NCBI GenBank assembly: GCA_013288235.1
Contig: JABDCF010000039.1
Span: 1 to 33,105, forward strand
Direction: 5' to 3'
Length of the DNA: 33,105 nucleotides
Source of the DNA: Bacteroidota bacterium
Lineage (GTDB): Bacteria > Bacteroidota > Bacteroidia > Sphingobacteriales > Sphingobacteriaceae
Numbering within the stretch: position 1 is the first letter of the stretch; every line of letters starts with the position of its first letter. The notes under the pieces are model-generated. The model saw only the letters and a list, made by a program, of their open reading frames with translations. It did not search any database and was not told the origin of the DNA. Shown piece by piece: positions 7,832 through 16,473 of the stretch. A program made the translations under genes and the position numbers.

Positions 7832-10218
7832 AACAGGTTGCGTTTTTTTGCTAACAGATGTGTTGCCAGCGTTGTAAATGAAATAATGGTTACAGTGCTT
7901 AAAGGCATTAATATGGCGGCAACCAATGGGGATAATTTTCCGGTCACAGCATAGCTTAACCCTATAAGATTATAGGTTAGTGAGATGAGAAAAGAACAAT
8001 AGATGACTTTTACTGTGTCCTTCGAAAAACGCAAAAATGACGGTAGTTTTTTAAATGATTTGCCATCCAATATTGCATCGCTGCCCGGCGAAAAATTATT
8101 TACGTTATCCGTAACAGCCACGCCCAGGTCGCTTTGTTTAAGTGCGCCGGAATCATTGAGGCCATCGCCTATCATCATCACATTGTGCCCGTTTTTTTGA
8201 AGAGTGCTGATAAAATCCAGCTTCGCCTGTGGCGACTGGTCGAAATGCATAGTGCCCGGATCTTTAAAAAATTGTACCAGGTCCTGCCGCTCGTAATCCC
8301 GGTCCCCGGATAATAAATACAATTTATATTTGCGCAGCATAGCTGTTATAGCACTTAAACCATCCCGGTATTGATGTGAAAACTCAAAATATCCGCGATA
8401 AACATCGTCTATAAGTATAAGTACCTTTGTAGTATTGCCGGAACTATAACGCTTGTCAAATACAAACAATTCGTTCCCGATGCGCAGTGTATGATGGCCA
8501 ACCGTCGCTAAAATGCCTTTACCCGGCAGCTCCTCGTATTTGTTTACCAGTTGTTTTTCTTGAGGACCCAGGTACCTGCATATCATCCTGCTAAGCGGAT
8601 GAATGGAATTGCTGCAGGCACTGTAAATTAACTGTTTCTCATCGGCCGATAAAATTGCTTTATCCTTCACGGTGTTTCCATCACCTGCAGTGATCGTGCC
8701 CGTTTTATCCATTACAATAGTATCTATTGCTGCCATCTGTTCAACCACCCGGGTGTTTTTCAAGTAAAACAGGTTTTTGTCAAAAATGCTTAGCGCTGCC
8801 GACATTGTAAATGGCGTACTTAACGCCAGGGCGCAGGGGCATGCTACTATCAATACAGCGGTAAAAGCCGCCACCCCTCGTTTTAGATCTGTTTGCATCC
8901 AAAAAAATAAAGATCCAAAGGCGACAATGAGCAAAACCACTGTAAAGTATTTGCTTACTTTTTCATTAAAGGTTTGTGTTGTGTTGTGCTGTTGCCCGGT
9001 AAATGCCTCGTTATTCCATAATTGGGTAAGGTAACTTTGCGACACCGGCTTTATAACCTCCATCTCGATAGCTTCCCCGGTTTGCCGCCCCCCGGCGTAG
9101 ATGATCTCACCCAATGTTTTTTGCACCGGTAATGCTTCCCCGGTAACAAAGCTAAAGTCTATCATGGCATCCCCCTTCAATAAGATCGCATCAGCGGGGA
9201 TAATCTCGCTATGGCGAATAATTATCCTATGCCCGGTTTCCAATTTTGATAATGCTATTGGCGTTTCAACTTCTTTATCAATGATATGCACCGCGACCGG
9301 AAAAAAAGACCGGTAATCACGCTCAAATGAGATGTGGTAATATGTTTTCTTTTGTACAAACTTGCCTATCAGTAAAAAAAACACAAGGCCGCAAAGCGTA
9401 TCCGAAAAACCGGGATCATGATTAATAATTACCTCGGTACACGAACGGATAAATAGAACCGCGATACCGAGTGCCAGCGGGAAATCAATATTTAATACTT
9501 TATTGCGCAGATTTTTCCAGGCGGAAATAAAATATTCCCTCCCGCTATAAAAAACAACAGGCAGCGTAAATAATATATTCAGGTAACCAAAAAAGTGCCC
9601 GAATGACTGTTCATAAGCTGATATTCCAAAGTACTCGGGAAAGCTAAGCAACATCACGTTGCCAAAACAAAAGCCTGCTACTGCAATTTTTTGTACCAGT
9701 TTATCGCGTGCAGGTGTATTTTGCTTTTTAATAATATCCTGCAAGCTTATAAGGGGCTCATATCCTATTTGCGTAAGTAATTCGACCAGCTGTTTCAGGC
9801 TTATTTTATGATGATCGAACCTGATATTTAATTGCTTTTTCATAAAATCAACCCGGCAATAATGCACCGCCGGATTGATTTTATGTAACTGCTCAAGCAG
9901 CCAGAGGCAGCTGCTGCAATGTATATGCGGGATATAGAAGGTAACCGTTGTAATGTGCTGATCGGTGTAGTCAATCAACTCGCTGATGATCGATGGCTCA
10001 TTTAAATAATCAAAACGTTTACTGCTGCCCGTTTGCGTAGCACCCGGATGATCGTTGTAGTTGTAGTAATTGCATAACTTGTTGGCTGATAATATTTCGT
10101 AAACACTTTTGCACCCGTGGCAGCAAAAGTGTTTGTCATCACTGATATGTTGTTCCGTAACGCAGTCATCCCCGCAATGGTAGCATATCGTTTTATCAAT
10201 TACAGTATCTGATATCAT
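7828..10218 (-). CDS. ccoI: Copper-transporting P1B ATPase CcoI/FixI
   Basis: A P-type ATPase that exports copper for assembly of the cbb3 CuB centre. Numbering from the ATG at 10218 (796 aa): an N-terminal Cys-rich zinc-ribbon-like segment (CYHCGDDC ... CCHGC, about 12-36), an HMA-like metal-binding domain with CSSC near 101-104, then membrane helices. The transport motif C460-P-C462, phosphorylation motif D504-K-T-G-T and GDGLNDSGAL hinge follow. An upstream ATG at 10320 would add 34 residues not typical of the family. It would also lie upstream of the promoter implied by the Fnr-like box at 10290-10301, so I prefer 10218. The stop overlaps the ccoS start. Confidence 0.92.
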   Translation of the reverse strand: MISDTVIDKTICYHCGDDCVTEQHISDDKHFCCHGCKSVYEILSANKLCNYYNYNDHPGATQTGSSKRFDYLNEPSIISELIDYTDQHITTVTFYIPHIHCSSCLWLLEQLHKINPAVHYCRVDFMKKQLNIRFDHHKISLKQLVELLTQIGYEPLISLQDIIKKQNTPARDKLVQKIAVAGFCFGNVMLLSFPEYFGISAYEQSFGHFFGYLNILFTLPVVFYSGREYFISAWKNLRNKVLNIDFPLALGIAVLFIRSCTEVIINHDPGFSDTLCGLVFFLLIGKFVQKKTYYHISFERDYRSFFPVAVHIIDKEVETPIALSKLETGHRIIIRHSEIIPADAILLKGDAMIDFSFVTGEALPVQKTLGEIIYAGGRQTGEAIEMEVIKPVSQSYLTQLWNNEAFTGQQHNTTQTFNEKVSKYFTVVLLIVAFGSLFFWMQTDLKRGVAAFTAVLIVACPCALALSTPFTMSAALSIFDKNLFYLKNTRVVEQMAAIDTIVMDKTGTITAGDGNTVKDKAILSADEKQLIYSACSNSIHPLSRMICRYLGPQEKQLVNKYEELPGKGILATVGHHTLRIGNELFVFDKRYSSGNTTKVLILIDDVYRGYFEFSHQYRDGLSAITAMLRKYKLYLLSGDRDYERQDLVQFFKDPGTMHFDQSPQAKLDFISTLQKNGHNVMMIGDGLNDSGALKQSDLGVAVTDNVNNFSPGSDAILDGKSFKKLPSFLRFSKDTVKVIYCSFLISLTYNLIGLSYAVTGKLSPLVAAILMPLSTVTIISFTTLATHLLAKKRNLL

Positions 10219-10289
10219 TCCGAAATATTTATTTTTCAAAACTCCCGTATTGCCTATTAATAAAGAATGATAGGAAATGATCAAAAAAG

Positions 10290-10301
10290 TGATGCTTGTC
10301 A
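10290..10301 (-). promoter_or_regulatory. Crp/Fnr-type box upstream of ccoI (TGATGCTTGTCA)
   Basis: One mismatch to the TGAC-N4-GTCA palindrome seen twice elsewhere in this block, with the same AAAAAGTGA left flank as the usp box. A weak -7-like TTT block lies about 31 bp away toward ccoI, similar to the other two sites. Inferred role: oxygen- or redox-dependent activation of the cco genes. Confidence 0.45.
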
Positions 10302-10406
10302 GATTTTTAATTCGAAACATCGTTCGGACAGTTAATCACTTTTTGCAATGGGAAGCGGGATCAACGATTAAAACGAGGAAAAAGTGATAGAAAAGTTTTT
10401 GAAATG

Positions 10407-10418
10407 TGACGCTGGTCA
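10407..10418 (+). promoter_or_regulatory. Crp/Fnr-type box TGACGCTGGTCA
   Basis: A perfect TGAC-N4-GTCA dyad centred at 10412.5. It lies 32 bp from the centre of the -7 element at 10441-10448, which puts it close to -41 relative to the expected transcription start. That is the usual class II activator position of Crp/Fnr proteins. It probably drives the FMN-barrel gene and may also affect divergent ccoI. Confidence 0.6.
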
Positions 10419-10440
10419 TCTTTTACGGTTGGCAGAAAAA

Positions 10441-10448
10441 TAGCTTTG
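10441..10448 (+). promoter_or_regulatory. Bacteroidota -7 promoter element TAGCTTTG
   Basis: A perfect match to the Bacteroidota TAnnTTTG -7 consensus, 104 bp upstream of the chosen start at 10552. No strong -33 element is evident at the expected distance, consistent with an activator-dependent promoter using the box at 10407-10418. Confidence 0.6.
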
Positions 10449-10551
10449 CACCAATTGAAAACAACGATAGCTGCTGACCAGCCGGACGACACCTTATTTG
10501 CCCGGATTTAAAGCGGCCAGTCAGTTTTATATTAAAAAATATATAAGCGTT

Positions 10552-12333
10552 ATGGGCCATACATTTCACATACCAGTACTTGGACTTGGATACTCTATTG
10601 ATACTCCTTTAAAAGTTGCGCGATACGGCATTTCCTCAGTGGTATCAATTGTAGATGATGATTTAATTGAGCGCATGAGGGAATACCACATGCAGCTGCT
10701 CGGCGAAACATATATACCGATCAAAAAAAACGACGACGATAGCAGGGCGCGGCGAATAACTACTTACCTTAATTTTATGAAAAGAGTTGTTGACCGACAG
10801 CTCGAACAATTGAAAGCCCAGGATTTTGATCCCGGCAGTGAGTTATCCTATTACTTCAGCCTGTTGCCCGAGCGGTCGAGATTGCGGCAGGGTTACGACC
10901 TGATGATGGAGTTTCCTGACAATTACCAAAAAAAGATCTTCCAGGACAGGCTGCGGAAAGAAATGACCTCAGGTGCAATAGACGTTAATATAATGTCGAA
11001 AGTTGATAAGCTGAACTTTGCAAAAACGGGAGAGTTTATGGGCCAGCAAAATACCGACGCGCTGGCAGCACTTCGGGGTTTTGCAAAAAGCGATCTGCGG
11101 TCTTCTGTTATCTTGTCCGCTGGTTTGAACCCGAGGCTATATAGCTATATTGAATGTTTTGACGATTTCTTTCCCGACGAAAATGGTGTGACCAAGAAGA
11201 GGATTATCCTGAAAGTAAGCGATTTTAGATCTGCCTTTATACAGGCTAAATTTTTGGCAAAAAAAGGGCTATGGGTTTCGGAATTCCGCATTGAGTCGGG
11301 CTTAAATTGCGGGGGGCATGCTTTTGCTACTGAAGGTTATTTGCTGGGGCCGATACTTGAAGAATTTAAACAAAAACGGCCTGCAATGCGTGAAGACTTG
11401 TTCATTAACTATCAGTCGGAATTATTAAAAAAAGGCATTCTTATTGACGCGGCGCCAAAACAAAAACTAACTGTTCAGGGTGGTATCGGAACAGCAATGG
11501 AAAACGAATTTCTACTTGATCGCTATGACGTGGATGCAACGGGGTGGGGAAGCCCTTTCCTGTTAGTGCCGGAAGTAACCAACGTGGATAATGAAACACT
11601 AAAACAACTTGAAGGCGCCGGTGAGCAAGATTTTTATCTGAGCGGTGCTTCGCCATTGGGCATACCATTCAACAACTTCAGGTATAGTTCATCGGAGGCC
11701 CAACGCGTTAAACGTTTGGACGCCGGCCGACCGGGCAGCCCATGTACAAAAAAATATCTGTGTACCAATACTGAATTCACCGAGCTGCCAATTTGTACAG
11801 CATCAAGGGAATACCAAAATCTGAAGATAAAACAATTGCAAACCCAGGTTTTATCGCCCGTTGATTATACTGAACAACTCGATAAAATAACCGAAAAAAT
11901 CTGTTTATGTGAAGGGCTATGCTCATCCACCTATATTAAATATCAAATTGTAAAACCCAGGGAGAATAAAGCTGTTGCCATTTGTCCGGGGCCGAACCTG
12001 GCCTATTTTTCAAATACATATTCATTGGAGGAAATGGTTAAACATATTTACGGACAGGTTGACCTGCTTGATAAAGTAAAGCGGCCACATATGTTTCTTA
12101 AGGAGCTCAATCTTTACGTAGATTATCTTCAGGCTGATATTACAGCACACCTGAAGAACCTGGACGATAAAAAAAGAAAACAATTGGTTAATTTCAAAGC
12201 CCAGCTGCAGGAAGGCATAAATTACTACAAGCAACTTTTCAACTGCCTGCCAAACCAGGCAGCAGATTTTTTACAGGCATTTTATAACGAATTAATTATT
12301 TCAGAAAATAAATTAAACGGAACTGTGATTTAA
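10552..12333 (+). CDS. FMN-barrel nitronate monooxygenase-like protein with Cys-rich C-terminal region
   Basis: A 593-aa protein. The N-terminus (GHTFHIPVLGLGYSIDTP) and the two spaced motifs GLNCGGHAFATEG (C253, H256) and VQGGIGTAMENEF (G310-G313), followed by GWGSPFLLVPEV, match the flavin-binding TIM barrel of nitronate monooxygenases and related enoyl reductases. It is much longer than the usual 310-360 aa. The C-terminal part (about 395-520) contributes clustered cysteines (CTKKYLC, PIC, ICLCEGLC, AICPGP) that could hold an Fe-S cluster or zinc, and ends in helices. The substrate is unknown. The ATG at 10552 is preferred because the flavin fold starts there; a TTG at 10498 is the alternative. 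The gene has its own Fnr-like promoter and ends 6 bp from the convergent usp operon, suggesting a micro-oxic or reactive-nitrogen role. Confidence 0.65.
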   Translation: MGHTFHIPVLGLGYSIDTPLKVARYGISSVVSIVDDDLIERMREYHMQLLGETYIPIKKNDDDSRARRITTYLNFMKRVVDRQLEQLKAQDFDPGSELSYYFSLLPERSRLRQGYDLMMEFPDNYQKKIFQDRLRKEMTSGAIDVNIMSKVDKLNFAKTGEFMGQQNTDALAALRGFAKSDLRSSVILSAGLNPRLYSYIECFDDFFPDENGVTKKRIILKVSDFRSAFIQAKFLAKKGLWVSEFRIESGLNCGGHAFATEGYLLGPILEEFKQKRPAMREDLFINYQSELLKKGILIDAAPKQKLTVQGGIGTAMENEFLLDRYDVDATGWGSPFLLVPEVTNVDNETLKQLEGAGEQDFYLSGASPLGIPFNNFRYSSSEAQRVKRLDAGRPGSPCTKKYLCTNTEFTELPICTASREYQNLKIKQLQTQVLSPVDYTEQLDKITEKICLCEGLCSSTYIKYQIVKPRENKAVAICPGPNLAYFSNTYSLEEMVKHIYGQVDLLDKVKRPHMFLKELNLYVDYLQADITAHLKNLDDKKRKQLVNFKAQLQEGINYYKQLFNCLPNQAADFLQAFYNELIISENKLNGTVI

Positions 12334-12339
12334 CGGGGG

Positions 12340-13197
12340 CTACGCAGTTGCCGGGAGTATCATTAACGGGATTGTGAGGTGATGGGTGGCTGCCGGTGTG
12401 TTTGCCAAACTAAAAAACCGTTTTAACGATTGATGGGACTGTTGTGTAATAGCCAGCATATCACACTTTTTATTTTCCCTTAGCCATTTCCACCCGTTTA
12501 TCATCCTCTCATCCGAAATACTGCGGTAATATGCCTTGCCATAATCTACGTTGTAATGGAGGCTATTTATTAACTTTTGTTCCCGGTGTTGCTGATCATA
12601 GCCTTCATTATTGATATTGGACACCATGATATCGGCCGAAAAGTCTTGCGTAATATTTAACAGTGAGTTTATATAAGTGGCATCGCGATCATCGAGGTTT
12701 GCTAAAAATGCGATCTTTTCGGGATTTTTAACAGCCGCACCATCAGGGACGATCAGTACGGGAACATTTGCCCAATCAATTATTTTCTGGCAGCTACTGG
12801 TCAACGCAAATGTTGCTATATCATTATCTTCAGGAGCGGCCACCACAATAAACATAATATCCTCATTGTTTATAATTGATGACATTACATCCTGTATTTC
12901 GTGGTTTTCGTTATCGCAATTTATTTGAGGCACCGTCGTCCCCGGGAAATTCCGCTGGTCAAATTCCAATGCAAGCCTTGATGCCATTGTTATTAAACTG
13001 TCCGGTTCTTCGCTTTCTGTATCCAAGCTATCCCAACCGCCAACTATCGGCTGAAGTGCGGGCTTCATAGCTACCGGCTTTAAACACACAGAAAATAATG
13101 TAATGCCGGCTTTTAGTTTTTTTGCCATGTGCATGGCATACCGCGCCGCGTGCGCAGCCTGTTCAGAAAAGTCTGTAAATACTGCTATTGTCTTCAT
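12340..13197 (-). CDS. Universal stress protein, tandem UspA domains
   Basis: A 285-aa cytosolic protein of two UspA-like domains. The first begins KTIAVFTDFSEQAAHAARYAMHMA and ends with a VPVLIVPDG strand near residue 150; the second is more diverged. The ATP-binding loop of domain 1 (AAPEDNDIATFALTSSC) lacks the canonical G-x2-G-x9-G(S/T) glycines, so it may not bind ATP. It is the third gene of a usp-hyp-usp operon, 20 bp after the small helical protein gene. Confidence 0.85.
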   Translation of the reverse strand: MKTIAVFTDFSEQAAHAARYAMHMAKKLKAGITLFSVCLKPVAMKPALQPIVGGWDSLDTESEEPDSLITMASRLALEFDQRNFPGTTVPQINCDNENHEIQDVMSSIINNEDIMFIVVAAPEDNDIATFALTSSCQKIIDWANVPVLIVPDGAAVKNPEKIAFLANLDDRDATYINSLLNITQDFSADIMVSNINNEGYDQQHREQKLINSLHYNVDYGKAYYRSISDERMINGWKWLRENKKCDMLAITQQSHQSLKRFFSLANTPAATHHLTIPLMILPATA

Positions 13198-13217
13198 ATT
13201 GCCAATTGCGGATAAGG

Positions 13218-13646
13218 CTATTCGTGTATTTGTGTGCCTTCTTTTATCACTTTTTCGGCAAAGTCGAAAAGTTCCTTACGCATGTTTCTAAATTCATCAA
13301 AAAGCGCCTGCACTTCTGTTTGCAGGCCGGCAAATTCTTCGATCAAATCGATGCTCATTGCCTTATTTAAATCACTTATATATGGCTCCAGCGATTTTAG
13401 ATATTTGGCAATGCCCTCTTTTAATGCGGCAATATTTGCTTCCTGGCGTATCGTTTTTTGCTTGAAGAGCTGTACCATTGACAAATCGCCGCCCTGGTTA
13501 TTTGTATCTGAATATTTTTTTGCGATGTTTTTAAAAAACCTGGTTTCGTCCTCAACAAAGGAAATATCCTGTACCCAGTGTTTGCATAAAATATAGAGTT
13601 CTTCTAATTCATATTCGAGCTCTAAGTCCGGTGTTTTACTATTCAT
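13218..13646 (-). CDS. Helical protein of unknown function between two usp genes
   Basis: A 142-aa protein predicted almost entirely helical, with glutamate/leucine-rich amphipathic stretches (YELEELYILCKHW near the N-terminus; IDLIEEFAGLQTEVQALFDEF in the C-terminal half) suggesting a helical bundle or coiled coil. No signal peptide or membrane segment is visible. I do not recognise a named family. It is 18 bp downstream of the first usp gene and 20 bp upstream of the second, hence co-transcribed and probably part of the same stress response. Confidence 0.7.
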   Translation of the reverse strand: MNSKTPDLELEYELEELYILCKHWVQDISFVEDETRFFKNIAKKYSDTNNQGGDLSMVQLFKQKTIRQEANIAALKEGIAKYLKSLEPYISDLNKAMSIDLIEEFAGLQTEVQALFDEFRNMRKELFDFAEKVIKEGTQIHE

Positions 13647-13664
13647 AGTGGGGAGTTTTTATTA

Positions 13665-14531
13665 TTAAACTTTATTAAATGCAGGGTAAACCAGCAGTGG
13701 CACATTTATTTGGCTTGCCATTTTTTTGGTGTGGCTGCCGTTTATTAAGCCGTCAAAAAAGTTATGGGGCCTGTGTACCATAGCTAACATATCAACCTGG
13801 CCATGGAGGCAAAGCCAGTTTAAGCCAGCTTCAGTTTTATTATTTTTCACTATCCGGTAATAAATGTGCGGGTAGTTAGCTTTGTCGGCTAGCTCGGCAA
13901 GAAATGGTTTTATTTGTTTTTGAAAAATCTGATCAGTATCAGCCTCATCGTAAACATGTGTTAGCAATATTTCGGCATTGAACGCCCTTGCTAAAGGGAC
14001 AAGCGCATAAATATGGTCCAAATCTTCTGAAGGACGTTTAAAGTCGGTGGCAAATGCTATTTTTTTTATATCGGCTACCGATGCGGCTGGCGGAACGATA
14101 AGTAGCGGGGTATTTAATTCAGTGATCATGTTGTGGCAGTGATCGCCCAATATCAGGCTGGTTAATCCACTGTGCCCGTGTGTTGCTATTACTACCAAAT
14201 CAATTGGTTGTTTAGCAGCAATTTGGTTAACCACATCGGCCAATATGCCATCCTCGCTTATACAGGTAATTTGGGGTTTAAATTGGTCGGTTGAACTTAT
14301 TTGTTCAAGTTCTTTTTTTAGCTGGTGCAGCTCTTTTTTACTGCCATCCATTAAAGTATCGTATTCGTCCACGGGCCATGATATCATTGCCGCTTCCTGC
14401 GTGGCTGCAGGGATGGTTACCGCATTACACAAAACTACGTTAGTTTTTAAAAGACTTGCAAGCTGGTAACCATATTCGGCGGCATGCCTGGCACTGGCCG
14501 AAAGGTCTGTAGATACAAGTATCGTTTTCAT
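13665..14531 (-). CDS. Universal stress protein, tandem UspA domains
   Basis: A 288-aa protein with two UspA-like domains. The first runs from KTILVSTDLSASARHAAEYG to LNTPLLIVPPA (about 150) and has a near-canonical nucleotide loop, ATHGHSGLTSLILGDHCHNM, with the G-x2-G and later G conserved. The second domain (about 155-285) is degenerate. It is the first gene of the operon and is preceded by a TGAC-N4-GTCA box. It is probably induced under low oxygen together with the cbb3 genes. It is diverged from the usp gene at 12340-13197, so the pair is not a recent duplication. Confidence 0.88.
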   Translation of the reverse strand: MKTILVSTDLSASARHAAEYGYQLASLLKTNVVLCNAVTIPAATQEAAMISWPVDEYDTLMDGSKKELHQLKKELEQISSTDQFKPQITCISEDGILADVVNQIAAKQPIDLVVIATHGHSGLTSLILGDHCHNMITELNTPLLIVPPAASVADIKKIAFATDFKRPSEDLDHIYALVPLARAFNAEILLTHVYDEADTDQIFQKQIKPFLAELADKANYPHIYYRIVKNNKTEAGLNWLCLHGQVDMLAMVHRPHNFFDGLINGSHTKKMASQINVPLLVYPAFNKV

Positions 14532-14589
14532 AACTTTTTAAAATGAGATTTAATAATATAAATCTGAGCATTTCCCATCGCCTAAAAAG

Positions 14590-14601
14590 TGACGGTAGTC
14601 A
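14590..14601 (-). promoter_or_regulatory. Crp/Fnr-type box upstream of the usp operon (TGACTACCGTCA)
   Basis: A perfect TGAC-N4-GTCA dyad centred at 14595.5, 59 bp from the usp start. A -7-like CAGATTTA (14566-14559, minus strand) lies 33 bp away, the same geometry as at 10407-10448. The repeated dyad and spacing support a common Crp/Fnr-family regulator. Confidence 0.55.
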
Positions 14602-14730
14602 TGATATTATGTGATTGTGTATCGGCGTATAAGGCTATTTTAAATTAGTTGAAAAGAATGTTCACGTTCATTTCACATCAACACGCACTTTTTATATTTT
14701 ATGAATTGCTGATTAACAGAGGTTTACAAT

Positions 14731-15438
14731 TTACTTATTTAAAACATCTTCAACTTTCCTCTTTCTGATCGCCTTGAGTTCCTGTATCGTTATCGCATCC
14801 ATCTTTTCTATATCTATGGTAAAAGCAATGCTGTTCAGCAATTTGATGTCTTGTTTTAACCAGGCCAGCGTTTCATTTGGGTAAACGGTATGCAATTCGC
14901 GCAACGCCCAGCCTACACCTTTTTGCACATAATATTCTTTGTCGGGCAACAAGGGCGCTATCAACTGCCTGATTTGGCTGAATGTGGGATGTTGCTTTTT
15001 GGTGCGGCTATAATAAAGCAGCGAAACTACAGACTGTCTTCGTTTCCAAAGGTTTTCGTTGGTGTTCCATTCTTTAAGACGGGCATAAACTTCGTCGGGC
15101 GCAGCTGCCAGTATTTTCGTATAAATTTTGGCCAGCGCATCACACAGCCCCCAATCATCCACCTGCTCCTGCCATTGCACAATTATCGGCCACATCTCTA
15201 ACAGCTCGCTTTCTTTTCTCAGGTGCCGCTCCAAAAAGAAAAAAGCATGGAGCCTGGGCCAAAAATCATTTTCAGTACGCCACAGCTCATCCCAAATCGC
15301 CAGTTGTTGGCCAAAAGGCAGGTTGGAAAAAGAATATTTACGTTTAGATTCCTTGCGGTGCAAGGGAACATTGCCATGTACGGTACGGATATGTGACCGT
15401 ATTTCGTGCAGCTTAACGTTTAAATCCGGATTTTTCAT
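14731..15438 (-). CDS. AlkD-type DNA alkylation repair protein
   Basis: A 235-aa HEAT-like-repeat DNA glycosylase that excises alkylated purines without base flipping. Characteristic segments are FGQQLAIWDELW, DDWGLCDALA (W96 and D100 correspond by pattern to the catalytic Trp/Asp), LWKRRQSVVSLLYY (Arg pair 133-134) and EYYVQKGVGWALRE (about 168-181). The length is normal. The ATG at 15438 starts MKNPDLNVKL, which fits the family; an upstream ATG at 15510 would add 24 unsupported residues. The gene is transcribed divergently from the YjbR-like gene. Confidence 0.87.
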   Translation of the reverse strand: MKNPDLNVKLHEIRSHIRTVHGNVPLHRKESKRKYSFSNLPFGQQLAIWDELWRTENDFWPRLHAFFFLERHLRKESELLEMWPIIVQWQEQVDDWGLCDALAKIYTKILAAAPDEVYARLKEWNTNENLWKRRQSVVSLLYYSRTKKQHPTFSQIRQLIAPLLPDKEYYVQKGVGWALRELHTVYPNETLAWLKQDIKLLNSIAFTIDIEKMDAITIQELKAIRKRKVEDVLNK

Positions 15439-15600
15439 TTGAGATGCTAAAATATTGATTTTAATGAGAATGTTTACCGCAGTTGAAAACTGCGGACATG
15501 TGCGCACCACGAGTTATGCTTTGCTAAACTCGCGGCAGCTATGAAAATAAATGTTTGCCAGCTTTACCAAATCTTGTTAATTTGTTCGTTTTAAATTACG

Positions 15601-16011
15601 ATGAATAACAGGCACAAATGGAGGCAGAATGCCGGCATTAAATTGCAGGAGGTTGATACCGTGGTTTACCTGGAGTTTATACGTAATGCAGTGAAAGATT
15701 TGCCGGGCGTTTCAGAAAAGCCATGCTACAGTACCCCTGGCTTTTATGCAGGCAAAAAGCTGTTTGCACGGATGAAAGAAGACGGGGAAACATTGGTGGT
15801 ACAAACCTATGAAAGGGAAAAATGGATGGAAACCGACCCAGCCACCTTTTTTGTTACCGATCATTATCTCAATTACGATTATATGCTCATCGCTCTTAAA
15901 CATGTTTCGCCCGAGGTGCTTTCAAAGCTTTTAATTATCGCCTGGTGTAATCGCGCCACAAACAAATTGATACAGGAATACGAGGATATGGGCAACACCA
16001 AACCATTTTAA
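15601..16011 (+). CDS. MmcQ/YjbR-family protein
   Basis: A 136-aa cytosolic protein with the YjbR-like CyaY fold pattern: LPGVSEKPCYSTPGFYAGKKLFARMKEDGETLVVQT, then a YLNYDYMLIAL segment and a C-terminal helix with the AWCNRATNKL tail. Such proteins are annotated as DNA-binding, but their function is poorly defined. The cupin gene begins 2 bp after its stop, so the two are co-transcribed. Confidence 0.75.
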   Translation: MNNRHKWRQNAGIKLQEVDTVVYLEFIRNAVKDLPGVSEKPCYSTPGFYAGKKLFARMKEDGETLVVQTYEREKWMETDPATFFVTDHYLNYDYMLIALKHVSPEVLSKLLIIAWCNRATNKLIQEYEDMGNTKPF

Positions 16012-16013
16012 AA

Positions 16014-16376
16014 ATGATAACATCAACCGAAAATGCTGAACACTACGTATGGGGCGCACAATGTGATGGCTGGCCCTTGCTAAAATCGGACGGCCTGAGC
16101 GTGATACAGGAACGTATGCCGCCCGGTACCAGCGAGCAATTGCATTACCACGAACGCGCCCAGCAGGTATTTTATATACTAACGGGTACCGCCACTTTTG
16201 AGGTAGAAGGAGAAATAAAAACTGTTTTGCCAAATCAGTCACTGCATATCCGCCCAAATACTAAGCACCGCATCCTTAATAATGGGGCTGCCGACCTCCA
16301 TTTTTTAGTTATATCCGAACCTAAAACGCAAGGGGATAGGGTGAATATGCCAGCCCCACGCAACCCTCCCCAGTAG
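16014..16376 (+). CDS. Small cupin-domain protein
   Basis: A 120-aa single cupin barrel. Motif 1 is read as PPGTSEQLHYHERAQQVFYILTG, in which H44 and H46 are present but the usual metal-binding Glu is Gln. Motif 2 is NQSLHIRPNTKHRILN, with the third His at about 89. Metal binding is possible but altered. The substrate is unknown; small cupins act as sugar isomerases, dioxygenases or sensors. It is coupled to the YjbR-like gene (2 bp gap), and its stop lies in a G/C-rich hairpin. Confidence 0.8.
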   Translation: MITSTENAEHYVWGAQCDGWPLLKSDGLSVIQERMPPGTSEQLHYHERAQQVFYILTGTATFEVEGEIKTVLPNQSLHIRPNTKHRILNNGAADLHFLVISEPKTQGDRVNMPAPRNPPQ

Positions 16377-16421
16377 GGAGGGCTTTAATGTTGTACTAAA
16401 AGTTTCCCCTACCGGGGGTAG
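16364..16421. repeat. G/C-rich hairpin pair after the cupin gene
   Basis: CCCTCCC(CAGTA)GGGAGGG at 16364-16382 overlaps the cupin stop, and CCCCTACCGGGGGTAG follows at 16406-16421. The first hairpin is followed only by CTTTA, so it is a weak terminator at best. The CCCTCCC/CCCCTACCGG style resembles short intergenic repeats common in Bacteroidota, as at 22854-22937. Confidence 0.45.
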
Positions 16422-16473
16422 ATTATTCACAATATAATTTGTTTTTTAAAGGTGTTCATGAGGGCTGCGCCGT

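Noticed and set aside
10219..10320. An N-terminal extension of CcoI from an upstream ATG at 10320
   Set aside because: The added 34 residues are not typical of the family, and the inferred promoter and Fnr-like box lie inside this stretch.
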